In this document: positions 8,527-17,513 of the stretch, piece after piece
How the letters are laid out: every line of letters begins with the position of its first letter
Numbering within the stretch: the stretch's first letter is position 1
From: Azonexus hydrophilus DSM 23864
GTDB lineage: Bacteria > Pseudomonadota > Gammaproteobacteria > Burkholderiales > Rhodocyclaceae
Direction of reading: 5' to 3'
Assembly: GCF_000429605.1 (NCBI RefSeq)
Contig: NZ_AUCE01000019.1
Coordinates: 23,127-87,126, forward strand
Length of the DNA: 64,000 nt
Notes under the pieces: generated by a model
Told to the model about the DNA's origin: nothing
What the model saw: the letters and a program-made list of their open reading frames with translations, nothing else
Database searches by the model: none
Program-made: the position numbers and the translations under genes

Positions 8527-10521
8527 ATGACGAACATTCTTCCTCATATCCGACGTTTTTTCCTGCTCTGGCCATGCTTGCTATTGCTCACCTGGCTGGT
8601 CCGGCCGGTTTTTGCAGTCGAACTCTCGGTCGAACTGGTCGCCGAACAGGGGCGGCAGCCCCTGGTGGGAAAGCTGCAACGCTATTACGACGCCAGCAAC
8701 GAGCGTTCGTTCGACGAGATCGTGCAATTGGCGCGTGATGGAAAATTTTCCAGCATCGATCGCAACGACGGCCTGGGTTATGTCCCGGGAACGATCTGGC
8801 TGCGCTTCAGCGTTGAGCGGGCGCCCGATGTGCCTTCTTCATGGTGGCTGGAGGTCAGGCGGCCGGCACTGGATGAAGTCGATCTTTTCCGGCACGGAGC
8901 TGATGGCTGGCAGCGGATCGAGCAGGGGGACAACCGTCCATGGGCCGGGCGTGAGGTCCGGAACCGGAACAGCGTTTTCGTTCTCGACCTGGCGCCAGGC
9001 GTCAGCGAATATTTCGTACGCGTTCACACGACCTCGAGCAGCGCCGCCCGCCTGACTCTCTGGCAGCCTTCGGCTTTCGCCAGCTATGCAGCACTCGATA
9101 TGGTGCTGGTCAGCGGCTTTGCCACGGCCATCGTGGTCATCATCCTGATCAACCTGTTGATGGCTGCGTATCTGCGCGAGCGTCTCTACCTGATCTACAG
9201 CCTCAACCTGCTTGTTTTTGCGGGGATGATGTTCCTGGTTGAAGGCCTGCTGCATTTCGTCATGATGCCGGCCGAGCCGTTGCGGGTCGAAGCATGGGTT
9301 TCGGTTTTTCATCCGCTGGTCATGCTGACGATAGCTTTCCTGTTTCGCGAGATTGTCGCCCTTTGGGAAAGCGCGCCGAGGATTGATCGCGTCTACCTGC
9401 CGTCAGTGTTGCTGATCTGTGGCCTGGGCTTGCTGGCTGTACCGCTGGGCTTTTCCGACAGCCTGAAACCCTGGCTGTGGAAGCTCTTTCTCGTCGAAAT
9501 GGCGATCAACCTCGGCCTTGCCGCCTGGTTGTCCATTCGCGGCAATCGCGGTGCCCGTTTCTATTTGCTGGCTTTCGGTGTGCTACTGCTGGGCGGCGTC
9601 TTCTCCATTCTCGGTAATCTTGGTTGGTTGCCCGATCCGGCACTCGGTCCCGTCATGCCGCTGATCGGCAGTCTGCTACACATGGTCCTGATGCAGATGA
9701 CCGTGAACGACCGGGTACTCGCCGCCAAGCGGGCCTACGATCTGGCACGTGAGCAGGCGCTGGCTGCGGAAAGGCGAGCGACCGAAGGGCTGAACCGCGA
9801 GGTTGCTCAGCGTACCCAGGCACTTGAAACCGCCCTTGCCAGCGAGCATCGCGTGGCCGAACAGCAGCGACTGTTCGTGCGCCTGATCTCGCACGAATTC
9901 CGTACCCCGCTGGCCGTCATTGACGCCTCGGCGCGCTCGATATCCATGTTGCCGACCCTGTCGGACGAGGTAGCGAGTCGCTGCGGTAATATCAGCCAGG
10001 CGACGCGCCGTCTTGGCGAAATGCTGGAGAAATGCGTGGCCGACAGCCGGCTAGATACCGATCTGCCGCTTGAACGGGAGCCGGTTGCGGTCACTGATCT
10101 GGTCGCCAGCCTCAGAGGGCAATTGTTGCTGGAGGGGGTCGAGCGCGAGGTGTTGTTCCACTGTCCGGCGCCGGAAACGGTCGTGCTTGGTGATCCGGTG
10201 CTGCTCCAGATACTGTTCGGCAACCTGCTTTCCAATGCCCTGAAATATTCGCCGGAGGAGAGTGTGGTCAGTGTCGATTTCCTTCATGAGAGCAATGTGC
10301 TGCGCGTGATTGTCAGCGACCGGGGCTGTGGCGTCCCGGCAACCGAGTTGGCGCATGTTTTCGACAAATTCATGCGTGGCAGCAATTCGGCCCCGAATAC
10401 CGGCCTGGGCCTGGGGCTACCGCTGGCCAAGCGCATCGCCGAACTGCATGAAGGTAGTATCGAGATCGAAAGCCAACCCGGTGTGGGGACACGGGTTATC
10501 GTGGTGTTGCCGATAGCTTGA
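8527..10521 (+). CDS. 7TMR-DISM sensor histidine kinase
   Basis: I use the ATG at 8527 (664 residues) because a cleavable signal peptide follows at once (FFLLWPCLLLLTWLVRPVFA). A start at 8428 would overlap the divergent regulator gene. Domains in order: a periplasmic 7TMR-DISMED2-like jelly roll (about 30-170), a seven-helix membrane domain (about 190-390), a short coiled coil, HisKA with phospho-acceptor His456 in SHEFRTPL, and an ATPase domain with NALKYSPEE and GLGLGLPLAKRI. The periplasmic module often senses carbohydrates or other small ligands. It is paired with the divergent OmpR-type regulator. Confidence 0.92.
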   Translation: MTNILPHIRRFFLLWPCLLLLTWLVRPVFAVELSVELVAEQGRQPLVGKLQRYYDASNERSFDEIVQLARDGKFSSIDRNDGLGYVPGTIWLRFSVERAPDVPSSWWLEVRRPALDEVDLFRHGADGWQRIEQGDNRPWAGREVRNRNSVFVLDLAPGVSEYFVRVHTTSSSAARLTLWQPSAFASYAALDMVLVSGFATAIVVIILINLLMAAYLRERLYLIYSLNLLVFAGMMFLVEGLLHFVMMPAEPLRVEAWVSVFHPLVMLTIAFLFREIVALWESAPRIDRVYLPSVLLICGLGLLAVPLGFSDSLKPWLWKLFLVEMAINLGLAAWLSIRGNRGARFYLLAFGVLLLGGVFSILGNLGWLPDPALGPVMPLIGSLLHMVLMQMTVNDRVLAAKRAYDLAREQALAAERRATEGLNREVAQRTQALETALASEHRVAEQQRLFVRLISHEFRTPLAVIDASARSISMLPTLSDEVASRCGNISQATRRLGEMLEKCVADSRLDTDLPLEREPVAVTDLVASLRGQLLLEGVEREVLFHCPAPETVVLGDPVLLQILFGNLLSNALKYSPEESVVSVDFLHESNVLRVIVSDRGCGVPATELAHVFDKFMRGSNSAPNTGLGLGLPLAKRIAELHEGSIEIESQPGVGTRVIVVLPIA

Positions 10522-10528
10522 AATCTAT

Positions 10529-10551
10529 AGCTCTCATCGCCGAGAGTTTTT
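10529..10551 (+). terminator. Rho-independent terminator after the 7TMR kinase gene
   Basis: A stem CTCTC/GAGAG, extended by one A-U and one G-U pair, closes the loop ATCGCC and is followed by TTTTT. It lies 8 bases past the kinase stop and about 95 bases before the TpsA start, so it separates the two units. Confidence 0.6.
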
Positions 10552-10645
10552 GAGAGCCTTCTCGTGCTTGATTTTCATACCCTCTTTAATTAGAGGCCTG
10601 CAGTTTTTCATGCAAAGGCCAACAAACAGGATCGAGGAGCGGAGT

Positions 10646-13414
10646 ATGAAAAGCAACGGGTCGATGAATCGTATTTTCCGGGTGGTCTGGAATGCCGCGA
10701 AGGCTTCCTGGCAGGCAGTCTCTGAAGTTGCCAGCGGACAGGGTAAAGGCACTTCGGGCAAGTCGGCCCGTCTGGCCCGGCGTGGTTTGACGCTGTCCTC
10801 CTTTGCCGCAGGAACCGTGCTGGTCCTGGCCCTGCCTGTCCAGGCTGCGCCGGCCGCCGATGCGCTGCCGACGGGGGGCGTGGTGACCGAAGGTGCCGCT
10901 ACCATCAGTAGCAGCGGCAGCCGCATGGATATCAACCAGGCCACGCAGCGAGCAGCCATCGACTGGCAGACCTTCAACATCGGCAGCGCAGCCCACGTGC
11001 ACTTCGAACAACCTGCCGGCGGCGTTGCGCTGAACCGTGTCCTCGATACCAACGCCAGCCAAATCTACGGCAGGCTTACGGCAACCGGTCAGGTTTTTCT
11101 GGTCAACCCGAACGGTGTCTTTTTTGCGCCCGGTGCCCAGGTCGATGTCGGTGGTCTTGTCGCTTCGACGTTGAACATCGGCAACGCCGACTTCATGGCC
11201 GGCAATTACAGATTTGAAGGCACGAGCAGCAACGCCATTCTCAACCAGGGCAACATCACCGCCGCCCCGGGAGGCACCATTGCCCTGATCGCGGCAAAGG
11301 TCAGCAACGATGGCGCGCTCACCGCGAATGGCGGCAATGTCCTGCTGGGGGCCGGCAGCAAGGTCACGCTGGATATGGGCGGACCGGTCAAATTGCAGAT
11401 CGAAAACGACGCACTCGAAACCCTGATTCAGAACGGTGGCGCCATCAAGGCCGATGGCGGTGTGGTCTGGCTCACCTCACAGGCGGCCAACAACCTGGCC
11501 AGCAGCGTCATCAACAACACCGGCCTGATCGAGGCGCAGACGCTGGCAACGGGTGAGAAGGGCGAGATCATCCTGTTTGCGCACGGCGGTCAGGCCAATG
11601 TCGGCGGCAGACTGGATGCATCCGCTCCTCATGGCGGAGATGGTGGCTTCATCGAGACCAGCGGCAGCAAAGTGGTCAACGGTTCCGACCTGTATGTGAC
11701 GACACTGGCACCCTACGGTCAAACCGGAACATGGTTGATTGATCCGCTGACCTACACCGTCGCGGCAAGCGGAGGTGATGAGACCGGGGCCGCACTGGCC
11801 GGCCGACTGGCGAGCACGAATATCCAGTTGCAAGCCGATAACACGATCACGATCGATGACGCTGTCAGCTGGTCAGCGAACAAGCTGACGCTGACCTCAG
11901 GTGGCGATATCAATATCAATGCCAACCTGACGGCAAGCGGAACGGGCAGCCTGGCGTTTGAGTATGGTCAAGCAAGTGCAAACGGTGCGGGAAGTAGTTA
12001 TACCGTTACCAATGGTGTCGATGTGCTGATTCCCAATCCCACGGCATTTACCTGGAAGAAAGGATCTGCCGGGGCCGTGAATAATCTGGTGTTTTCCAAC
12101 GACTTTCTGCGCTTTGGTAATGGCACCGAAGCTTCAATCAATTCCCTCGGTTTGCTGCTGCAGCCGTTCTATTTCGATAACGTGACCTCAGGCCGGAATG
12201 ATTGGTACCCGCTGACTTATAGCAGCAATCCATTGGACGTCGCCATGGGCGTGGGTGGCACCAATAACGGTGGATGGAATACAACGGGGACGGTTTCGTA
12301 TACCGATGCGGGGGGGAACGTCAGCTTTACCTCGTTGGGCCAAAGTGTCAATATTGCCAAATATATCGAAGGTCGTGGCGCTATCGTCGCTTCGAATACG
12401 TTTGACTTCGGCGGTGCTCAAATCAAGCTGTCTCATGAATATTCGCTGGGGCAGAGTGACAAGTTCATCAAGACAGTCACAACAGTCGAGAACATCAGCG
12501 GTTCGGATCAGGCGAACATACGTGTGTGGCTGGGAACTCGCGATGACTGGATCGTGGCGAATGATTCGAACTACAAAACCAAGGGAAATATCGGCGCCAG
12601 CGGGTTCGAGCGAATCCAGGCCCAATCCGAACTGGGAAATGCGATTCTCGTATCAGAGCAGGATCCGACAAACTCATCCGCCGAGGGTGCAGCGATTCTG
12701 TTCTATTCAACAACGACAGGTACCAATACGTTGTTCAACAATTATGGAAACTTCAATACGCGAATTGTTCAGAAGGATCCCGTTACCTCTGCGATCAGCG
12801 CATATCATGATGGGTCGTATGCGATATTCATGAATCTTGGCGATGTTGGCAACGGCAGCAGCAAGAGCCTGACTTGGTACTACGCCGCTGCACCGGTTTC
12901 GGAGATTAACGCGACGGTGAACAGCGTGGCAGCGTCGGCCGGTGTCTCAACTCCAACGACTACAACTACAAATACGATTCCTCAAACTACAGCTATTTCA
13001 AACGTGCAAAGTACCGTTGTGCCGCCTGTTGCGAATACAACGATGCCGTCAAACTTGATTTCTCCGGTTGCGCCACCACCGACGGTGGTTCTTTCCAACC
13101 AGGGTGCGTTGCCCGTGTTTGATGTTAATGGCGGTTTGGCATTTGTTCAGGTATCTGGGCCAGCGGCAGGTAACGGCACAACTTTGGCGACCGGGCAAGC
13201 CGTGGGGGCAACTGACTCAGGTTCGGGTAATGTCCAAGGGAGCGGTGGCAATGACGTTAGCGGTCAGGGCAACGGTCTACCCGGGACAGGAGATTCCGGT
13301 GGGCGAGATCCGTTTGGCTTCATGCGCGTTTTCGTAGTTAATGGAGGGCTGAATCTACCGGATGTCGCACTGGGTGCCACTGGACAGAATCGCCAGAACG
13401 ATGCCAACCAATAA
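10646..13414 (+). CDS. Two-partner secretion exoprotein (TpsA) with haemagglutination-activity domain
   Basis: The ATG at 10646 (922 residues) has GAGGAGCGGAG just upstream. The N-terminus is an extended signal peptide (ESPR): MNRIFRVVWNAAKASW, then LARRGLTLSSFAAGTVLVL ending at VQAAPAA. The TPS domain follows (about 70-330) with VFLVNPNGVFFAPGAQVDVG containing the NPNG motif. After about residue 450 the filamentous beta-helix gives way to a globular-looking domain (about 455-750) rich in Trp, Tyr and Asn and coded by less GC-rich DNA. A Thr/Pro/Gly-rich linker and a short C-terminal tail complete it. It is exported by Sec and then by the partner encoded next. The function of the second domain is unknown. 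Confidence 0.9.
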   Translation: MKSNGSMNRIFRVVWNAAKASWQAVSEVASGQGKGTSGKSARLARRGLTLSSFAAGTVLVLALPVQAAPAADALPTGGVVTEGAATISSSGSRMDINQATQRAAIDWQTFNIGSAAHVHFEQPAGGVALNRVLDTNASQIYGRLTATGQVFLVNPNGVFFAPGAQVDVGGLVASTLNIGNADFMAGNYRFEGTSSNAILNQGNITAAPGGTIALIAAKVSNDGALTANGGNVLLGAGSKVTLDMGGPVKLQIENDALETLIQNGGAIKADGGVVWLTSQAANNLASSVINNTGLIEAQTLATGEKGEIILFAHGGQANVGGRLDASAPHGGDGGFIETSGSKVVNGSDLYVTTLAPYGQTGTWLIDPLTYTVAASGGDETGAALAGRLASTNIQLQADNTITIDDAVSWSANKLTLTSGGDININANLTASGTGSLAFEYGQASANGAGSSYTVTNGVDVLIPNPTAFTWKKGSAGAVNNLVFSNDFLRFGNGTEASINSLGLLLQPFYFDNVTSGRNDWYPLTYSSNPLDVAMGVGGTNNGGWNTTGTVSYTDAGGNVSFTSLGQSVNIAKYIEGRGAIVASNTFDFGGAQIKLSHEYSLGQSDKFIKTVTTVENISGSDQANIRVWLGTRDDWIVANDSNYKTKGNIGASGFERIQAQSELGNAILVSEQDPTNSSAEGAAILFYSTTTGTNTLFNNYGNFNTRIVQKDPVTSAISAYHDGSYAIFMNLGDVGNGSSKSLTWYYAAAPVSEINATVNSVAASAGVSTPTTTTTNTIPQTTAISNVQSTVVPPVANTTMPSNLISPVAPPPTVVLSNQGALPVFDVNGGLAFVQVSGPAAGNGTTLATGQAVGATDSGSGNVQGSGGNDVSGQGNGLPGTGDSGGRDPFGFMRVFVVNGGLNLPDVALGATGQNRQNDANQ

Positions 13415-13439
13415 CAGATAACAACAGGAATTCATCGTC

Positions 13440-15101
13440 ATGACGTCTTTCCGCTTTTCCCTTCTGGCTGCCTCGCTGGCGGTGGCTTTTCCTGGAATCG
13501 CACTTGCCCAGCAGCAACCGGATGCCGGTCAGATTCTGCAACAGCAGCAACAAGCACCACAACTGCCGCGCACCGGCCCCGCCATCGACGTGCAGGCGCC
13601 GGCGGCTGCTCAGGCCGTGCCGGGTGGCGCCGAGGTGACGCTGTCCAGCGTCAATTTCTCCGGCGCCAGCGTTTTCAGTGAAACGGAACTGCTCGCCACG
13701 CTTGGCGACTATTCCGGCAAATCCTACGATCTGGCCGGTCTGCGCGGTCTGGCCGAGCGTGTTTCGGCGCATTACCGGGGCAACGGTTATCCGTTTGCCC
13801 GGGCATTCATTCCCCAGCAGTCCATGGCGGACGGCAAGTTGCGCATCGAGATCGTCGAGGGGCGCTATGGCAAGGTGAGTGCGGCTGGTGAGCGGGCGGA
13901 TGCCGCTCAGGGGTTCCTGGCGCCGTTGCGTCCGGGTGAAGTGATTGCGTCGGTACCGCTCGAGCGGATTACCCTGATTCTCGACGATCAGCCGGGCATC
14001 AAGGCGGCGCCGATCATCCGCCCGGGGCAGGAGGTGGGTACCGGCGATCTCGACGTGCGGGTTGAGCGCACGCCGGGCTTCAGCGGTGATGTCGGGCTCG
14101 ACAACCATGGCAATCGCTACACCGGTGAATACCGTGGCCGGGCCAACCTGCAATGGGACAGTCCTTTCCTGTTTGGCGACCAGATGACGGCCCGCTTGCT
14201 CTATTCGAGCGAATCCATGTGGTTGGGTAGCCTCGGCTACAGTCTGCCGCTGGGAACCAGCGGCCTGCGTGCCAATATCGGTTACGCCCATACCTATTAT
14301 GAGTTGGCCAAGGATTTTTCCAATCTGGGTGCCACCGGCACGGCCAAAGTCAGCTCGCTGGGCCTGACCTATCCGATCATCCGTTCGCAAAAGGCCAACC
14401 TGACGCTCGCAGCCACCTACCAGCACAAGCGGCTCAACGACCGCCAGGCGGTGGCCGGGACGGACGACAGCAAATCCAGCGACAGCCTGCCTATCGCACT
14501 CAACTTCGATCGTCGCGATGGCTTGTGGGGCGGCGGCATCACCTACGGTAGTCTCAGCTATACGGTGGGGCATCTGAAACTGGGGGGTACGCTGGAAAAT
14601 ACCGATCGCACCAGTGGCCAGAATACTCGTGGCAGCTTTGAGAAGCTGAACCTTGATATTGCCCGGGTCCAGGCAACGCCGGTGAGCAATCTCGTGCTGT
14701 TTGGCCGGGTTTCGTCGCAATGGGCTGGCAAGAATCTCGATAGCTCGGAAGGTTTCAGTCTTGGCGGCGCCAACGGCGTGCGTGCTTATCCTTCTGGCGA
14801 AGGCAACGGCGATGAAGGCTGGCTGGTGCAACTTGAAGTGCGCTACACCATGGGGGCCTACAGCCCGTACATCTTCCATGACAGCGGCAGTGTCCGGCTC
14901 AACGCCAGGAATGGCAGCCTGACGACGCCGGCTAGTCCGAATCATCGCTCGATCAGCGGCGAAGGCATCGGTTTGCGGTATACCCGTGACAACTGGAGCC
15001 TGGATGCCAACGTCGCCTGGCGCAGTCATGGTGGCAAGCCGCAGTCCGACACGCGCGACCGGACGCCGCAATTCTGGATGAGTGCCGGATACCGCTTCTG
15101 A
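13440..15101 (+). CDS. TpsB outer-membrane transporter (ShlB/FhaC/HecB family)
   Basis: 553 residues. A signal peptide ends at IALAQQQ, then a Gln/Pro-rich linker, a POTRA_2 domain (about 65-145, VNFSGASVFSETELLATLG), a second POTRA-like segment, and a 16-strand beta barrel ending in the C-terminal aromatic SAGYRF. SLGGANGVRAYPSGEGNGDEGW corresponds to the FhaC VRGY/F-type motif on loop 6. The gene starts 25 bases after the TpsA stop, so they are co-transcribed. It recognises the TPS domain and moves the exoprotein across the outer membrane. Confidence 0.93.
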   Translation: MTSFRFSLLAASLAVAFPGIALAQQQPDAGQILQQQQQAPQLPRTGPAIDVQAPAAAQAVPGGAEVTLSSVNFSGASVFSETELLATLGDYSGKSYDLAGLRGLAERVSAHYRGNGYPFARAFIPQQSMADGKLRIEIVEGRYGKVSAAGERADAAQGFLAPLRPGEVIASVPLERITLILDDQPGIKAAPIIRPGQEVGTGDLDVRVERTPGFSGDVGLDNHGNRYTGEYRGRANLQWDSPFLFGDQMTARLLYSSESMWLGSLGYSLPLGTSGLRANIGYAHTYYELAKDFSNLGATGTAKVSSLGLTYPIIRSQKANLTLAATYQHKRLNDRQAVAGTDDSKSSDSLPIALNFDRRDGLWGGGITYGSLSYTVGHLKLGGTLENTDRTSGQNTRGSFEKLNLDIARVQATPVSNLVLFGRVSSQWAGKNLDSSEGFSLGGANGVRAYPSGEGNGDEGWLVQLEVRYTMGAYSPYIFHDSGSVRLNARNGSLTTPASPNHRSISGEGIGLRYTRDNWSLDANVAWRSHGGKPQSDTRDRTPQFWMSAGYRF

Positions 15102-15167
15102 CTGGGGTGGGCTGGTCCGATTGCTGGCAAACTGGGCTATCATTCGCCCATTGCCAAGGAACAGCCC

Positions 15168-15863
15168 ATGAACCCAAATCCCCTGACCGAGGCCGATTTC
15201 GACCGGCTTGAAGAATTGCTTGAAGCCGAGGTGTTCGGCGAGGACGCGATGCGTCTCGACGAGGCGCAGGCGCTGATCTGTGCCGTGGTCAGCAGCCCGG
15301 AACCGATCCAGCCGGCAGTCTGGTTGCCGGAAGTGCTTGGCCCCGGTGCCGACAAGGGTGACGATCCGGTGGTGGCCGAAACGGTCGAACTACTGATGCG
15401 CCTGAACAACGATATTGCCCAGTCGCTGTTCGATGACGAGACGATGTCGCCGATGCTCTATCCAGTCGACGAGAATTCCGAGGAATACGATTTCGCCGCC
15501 TGGGCCGATGCCTATGTCTACGGCGCCGGTCTTGGCGGTGACTGGTACGAACTGGCCGGCAAGCATGCCGATGATCTGTCCGAGTTGCTTGAACCGATGT
15601 TCATGCTCAACGGCATGCTCAAGGAAGATGCCGAGAAGAACGGCGAGCGCTGGTTCAATCCGGCCGAGGAAGCGCGCCTGCTGGCCGACCTTCAGGATAA
15701 CCTGCCGGTGATCGTGCAGACGCTGTACAACTTCTGGCGCGCCAAGCGCGGCGGGGCGACGGTGCAGCGCGACGAGCCGAAGACCGGCCGTAACGACCCC
15801 TGTCCCTGTGGCAGCGGCAAGAAGTTCAAGCAGTGCTGCGGTAGTCCGGAAAAACTGAACTGA
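15168..15863 (+). CDS. UPF0149 (YecA-like) protein with C-terminal SEC-C motif
   Basis: 231 residues. An N-terminal all-helical UPF0149/YecA domain ([41 protein letters not shown]) is followed by a linker and a C-terminal SEC-C zinc motif ([19 protein letters not shown]). SEC-C tails, as in SecA, bind zinc and can contact SecB or ribosomes. YecA itself interacts with the Sec machinery in E. coli. The gene stands alone and is closed by a strong terminator. Confidence is high for the domains and low for the role. Confidence 0.88.
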   Translation: MNPNPLTEADFDRLEELLEAEVFGEDAMRLDEAQALICAVVSSPEPIQPAVWLPEVLGPGADKGDDPVVAETVELLMRLNNDIAQSLFDDETMSPMLYPVDENSEEYDFAAWADAYVYGAGLGGDWYELAGKHADDLSELLEPMFMLNGMLKEDAEKNGERWFNPAEEARLLADLQDNLPVIVQTLYNFWRAKRGGATVQRDEPKTGRNDPCPCGSGKKFKQCCGSPEKLN

Positions 15864-15867
15864 AAAC

Positions 15868-15897
15868 AAAAATGGCCGGGAAATCCCGGCCATTTTC
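15868..15897. terminator. Bidirectional rho-independent terminator
   Basis: A perfect ten-base-pair stem AATGGCCGGG/CCCGGCCATT closes the loop AAAT, with an A-run before and a T-rich stretch after. It lies between convergent genes and can serve both the SEC-C gene and the protease gene. Confidence 0.88.
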
Positions 15898-15913
15898 TTG
15901 AGTACTGTGGCGA

Positions 15914-17359
15914 TCAGCCCAACTCGACCGGCACGAACAGGCGGCTGTTGCCGCGCTCGATCAGGATGGCTGCGCGCTTGCCGGACTGGGCCAGGGCAGC
16001 GTTCAGCTTGTCGGCATCGCCGACTGCCTGACCATTGACCGAGACGATGATGTCGCCGGCGCGGATGCCGGCCCGTGCGGCAGGGCCGCCGCTGCGTTCG
16101 ACGAGCAGGTTGCCGCTGCTGCCGGTCCGGCGTTTTTCTTCGGCGGTCAGCGGGCGTACGGCGACGCCAAGGCGGTTCTGGCCGGCGGTGGGGGCCTCGG
16201 CGCTGGTGCTGCGCTCTTCCTCGAAAGCACCGACCTGGACGACGATGTCGCGCGGTGCGCGGTTGCGCCAGACCTGCAGGCGGACGTTCTCGCCGGGCCG
16301 CTTGGCGGCGACGATGGCGGGCAGTTCGCCCGACAGTTCGACCTGTTCGCCATCGATACCGAGGATCACGTCGCCGGCTTCGAGTCCGGCCTTGCCGGCC
16401 GGGCCGTCCTTGTCCACCGAGGTGACCAGGGCGCCGGCCGGCCGGCTGAGGCCGAAGCTGTCGGCCAGCGACTGATCGATCTCCTGGATGCTGATGCCGA
16501 TCCGCCCGCGCTCGACCTTGCCGTGCTTGACGATCTGCTGCTGCACGTTCATCGCCAGTTCGATCGGGATGGCGAAGGAGAGGCCCTGGAAACCGCCGCT
16601 GCGTGAGTAGATCTGCGAATTGATCCCGATCACCTCGCCCTGCATGTTGAACAGCGGGCCGCCGGAGTTGCCCGGGTTGACCGCGACGTCGGTCTGCAGG
16701 AAGGGTACGTAGCTACCGTCGGGCAGGCTGCGCGACTTGGCTGAAATGATGCCGGCGCTGGCGCTGGATTCGAAACCGAAGGGCGAGCCGATGGCCAGCA
16801 CCCAGTCGCCGACCTGGGCCTGGCGACTGTTGCCGATGCGTACGGTCGGCAGGTTGCGACCTTCGATGCGCAGCACGGCGACATCGCTGGCCTTGTCCTG
16901 GCCGAGGATTCTGGCCTTGAACTCGCGCTTGTCGTTGAGCTTGACGACGACTTCCTCGGCATCGGCGACGACGTGGGCGTTGGTCATGACCAGACCGTCG
17001 GCCGAGATGATGAATCCGGAACCGAGACCGCGGGTCGGCGTGCTCTCGCGCGGGACCATGCCGCGGAACTGGCGGAAGAAATGGTAGAAGGGGTCGTTCG
17101 GGTCGAGTTGCGGGAAGCCGGCGGCGCTTTCCGTGCGCTTGCCGGTGACGCTGATATTGACCACGGCCGGGCCGTTGGCGGCGACGATGCTGCGCATGTC
17201 GGGATAGCCGATCGGCGCCGGCAAGGCGACCGGGGTGGTCACGGCGGCCGGCGGTATCTGGGCGACCGGCGCTTGTCCCGGGCCAAGGGCCCAGGCCCCG
17301 CCGATGGCGGCAGAAACAGCGAGGGCGGCAAGGCTGAGTTTCAGTCGGGTGCTGGGCAT
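15914..17359 (-). CDS. degP: Do/DegP-family periplasmic serine endoprotease
   Basis: I chose the start at 17359 (481 residues) because AAGGAG lies nine bases upstream. A longer form starting nine codons earlier has none. A signal peptide leads into a trypsin-like domain with the triad His (TNAHVVADA), Asp (SDVAVLRIEG) and Ser (NPGNSGGPL). Two PDZ domains follow (about 270-365 and 385-480), with GDVILGIDGEQV and GDIIVSVNGQAV. Do proteases remove misfolded envelope proteins and act as chaperones. MucD and DegQ have the same layout, so the symbol marks the family only. Confidence 0.92.
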   Translation of the reverse strand: MPSTRLKLSLAALAVSAAIGGAWALGPGQAPVAQIPPAAVTTPVALPAPIGYPDMRSIVAANGPAVVNISVTGKRTESAAGFPQLDPNDPFYHFFRQFRGMVPRESTPTRGLGSGFIISADGLVMTNAHVVADAEEVVVKLNDKREFKARILGQDKASDVAVLRIEGRNLPTVRIGNSRQAQVGDWVLAIGSPFGFESSASAGIISAKSRSLPDGSYVPFLQTDVAVNPGNSGGPLFNMQGEVIGINSQIYSRSGGFQGLSFAIPIELAMNVQQQIVKHGKVERGRIGISIQEIDQSLADSFGLSRPAGALVTSVDKDGPAGKAGLEAGDVILGIDGEQVELSGELPAIVAAKRPGENVRLQVWRNRAPRDIVVQVGAFEEERSTSAEAPTAGQNRLGVAVRPLTAEEKRRTGSSGNLLVERSGGPAARAGIRAGDIIVSVNGQAVGDADKLNAALAQSGKRAAILIERGNSRLFVPVELG

Positions 17360-17470
17360 GGGGATTTTCTCCTTCATATTCGACACCGGCAGTATCTGGG
17401 GGCGAGTACCAATTTTAAAACCGCCTTTTTGCGACGGTTTGTGACAAAACCTTGCTGCCGCCAGTCAACG

Positions 17471-17495
17471 AAAAAGCCGCCCAGGGGGGCGGCTT
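17471..17495 (-). terminator. Rho-independent terminator of the fumarase gene
   Basis: Read on the minus strand, a stem of AAGCCGCCC pairing with GGGCGGCTT is followed directly by a T-run. It starts about 18 bases after the fumarase stop. Confidence 0.85.
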
Positions 17496-17513
17496 GGTGT
17501 AAGTGGTGAGGAA

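Noticed and set aside
13338..15143. A 601-codon minus-strand open frame opposite the TpsB gene
   Set aside because: It is a shadow of the GC-rich codon pattern. The plus-strand frame encodes a complete POTRA/barrel protein with a proper signal peptide and C-terminal aromatic residue.
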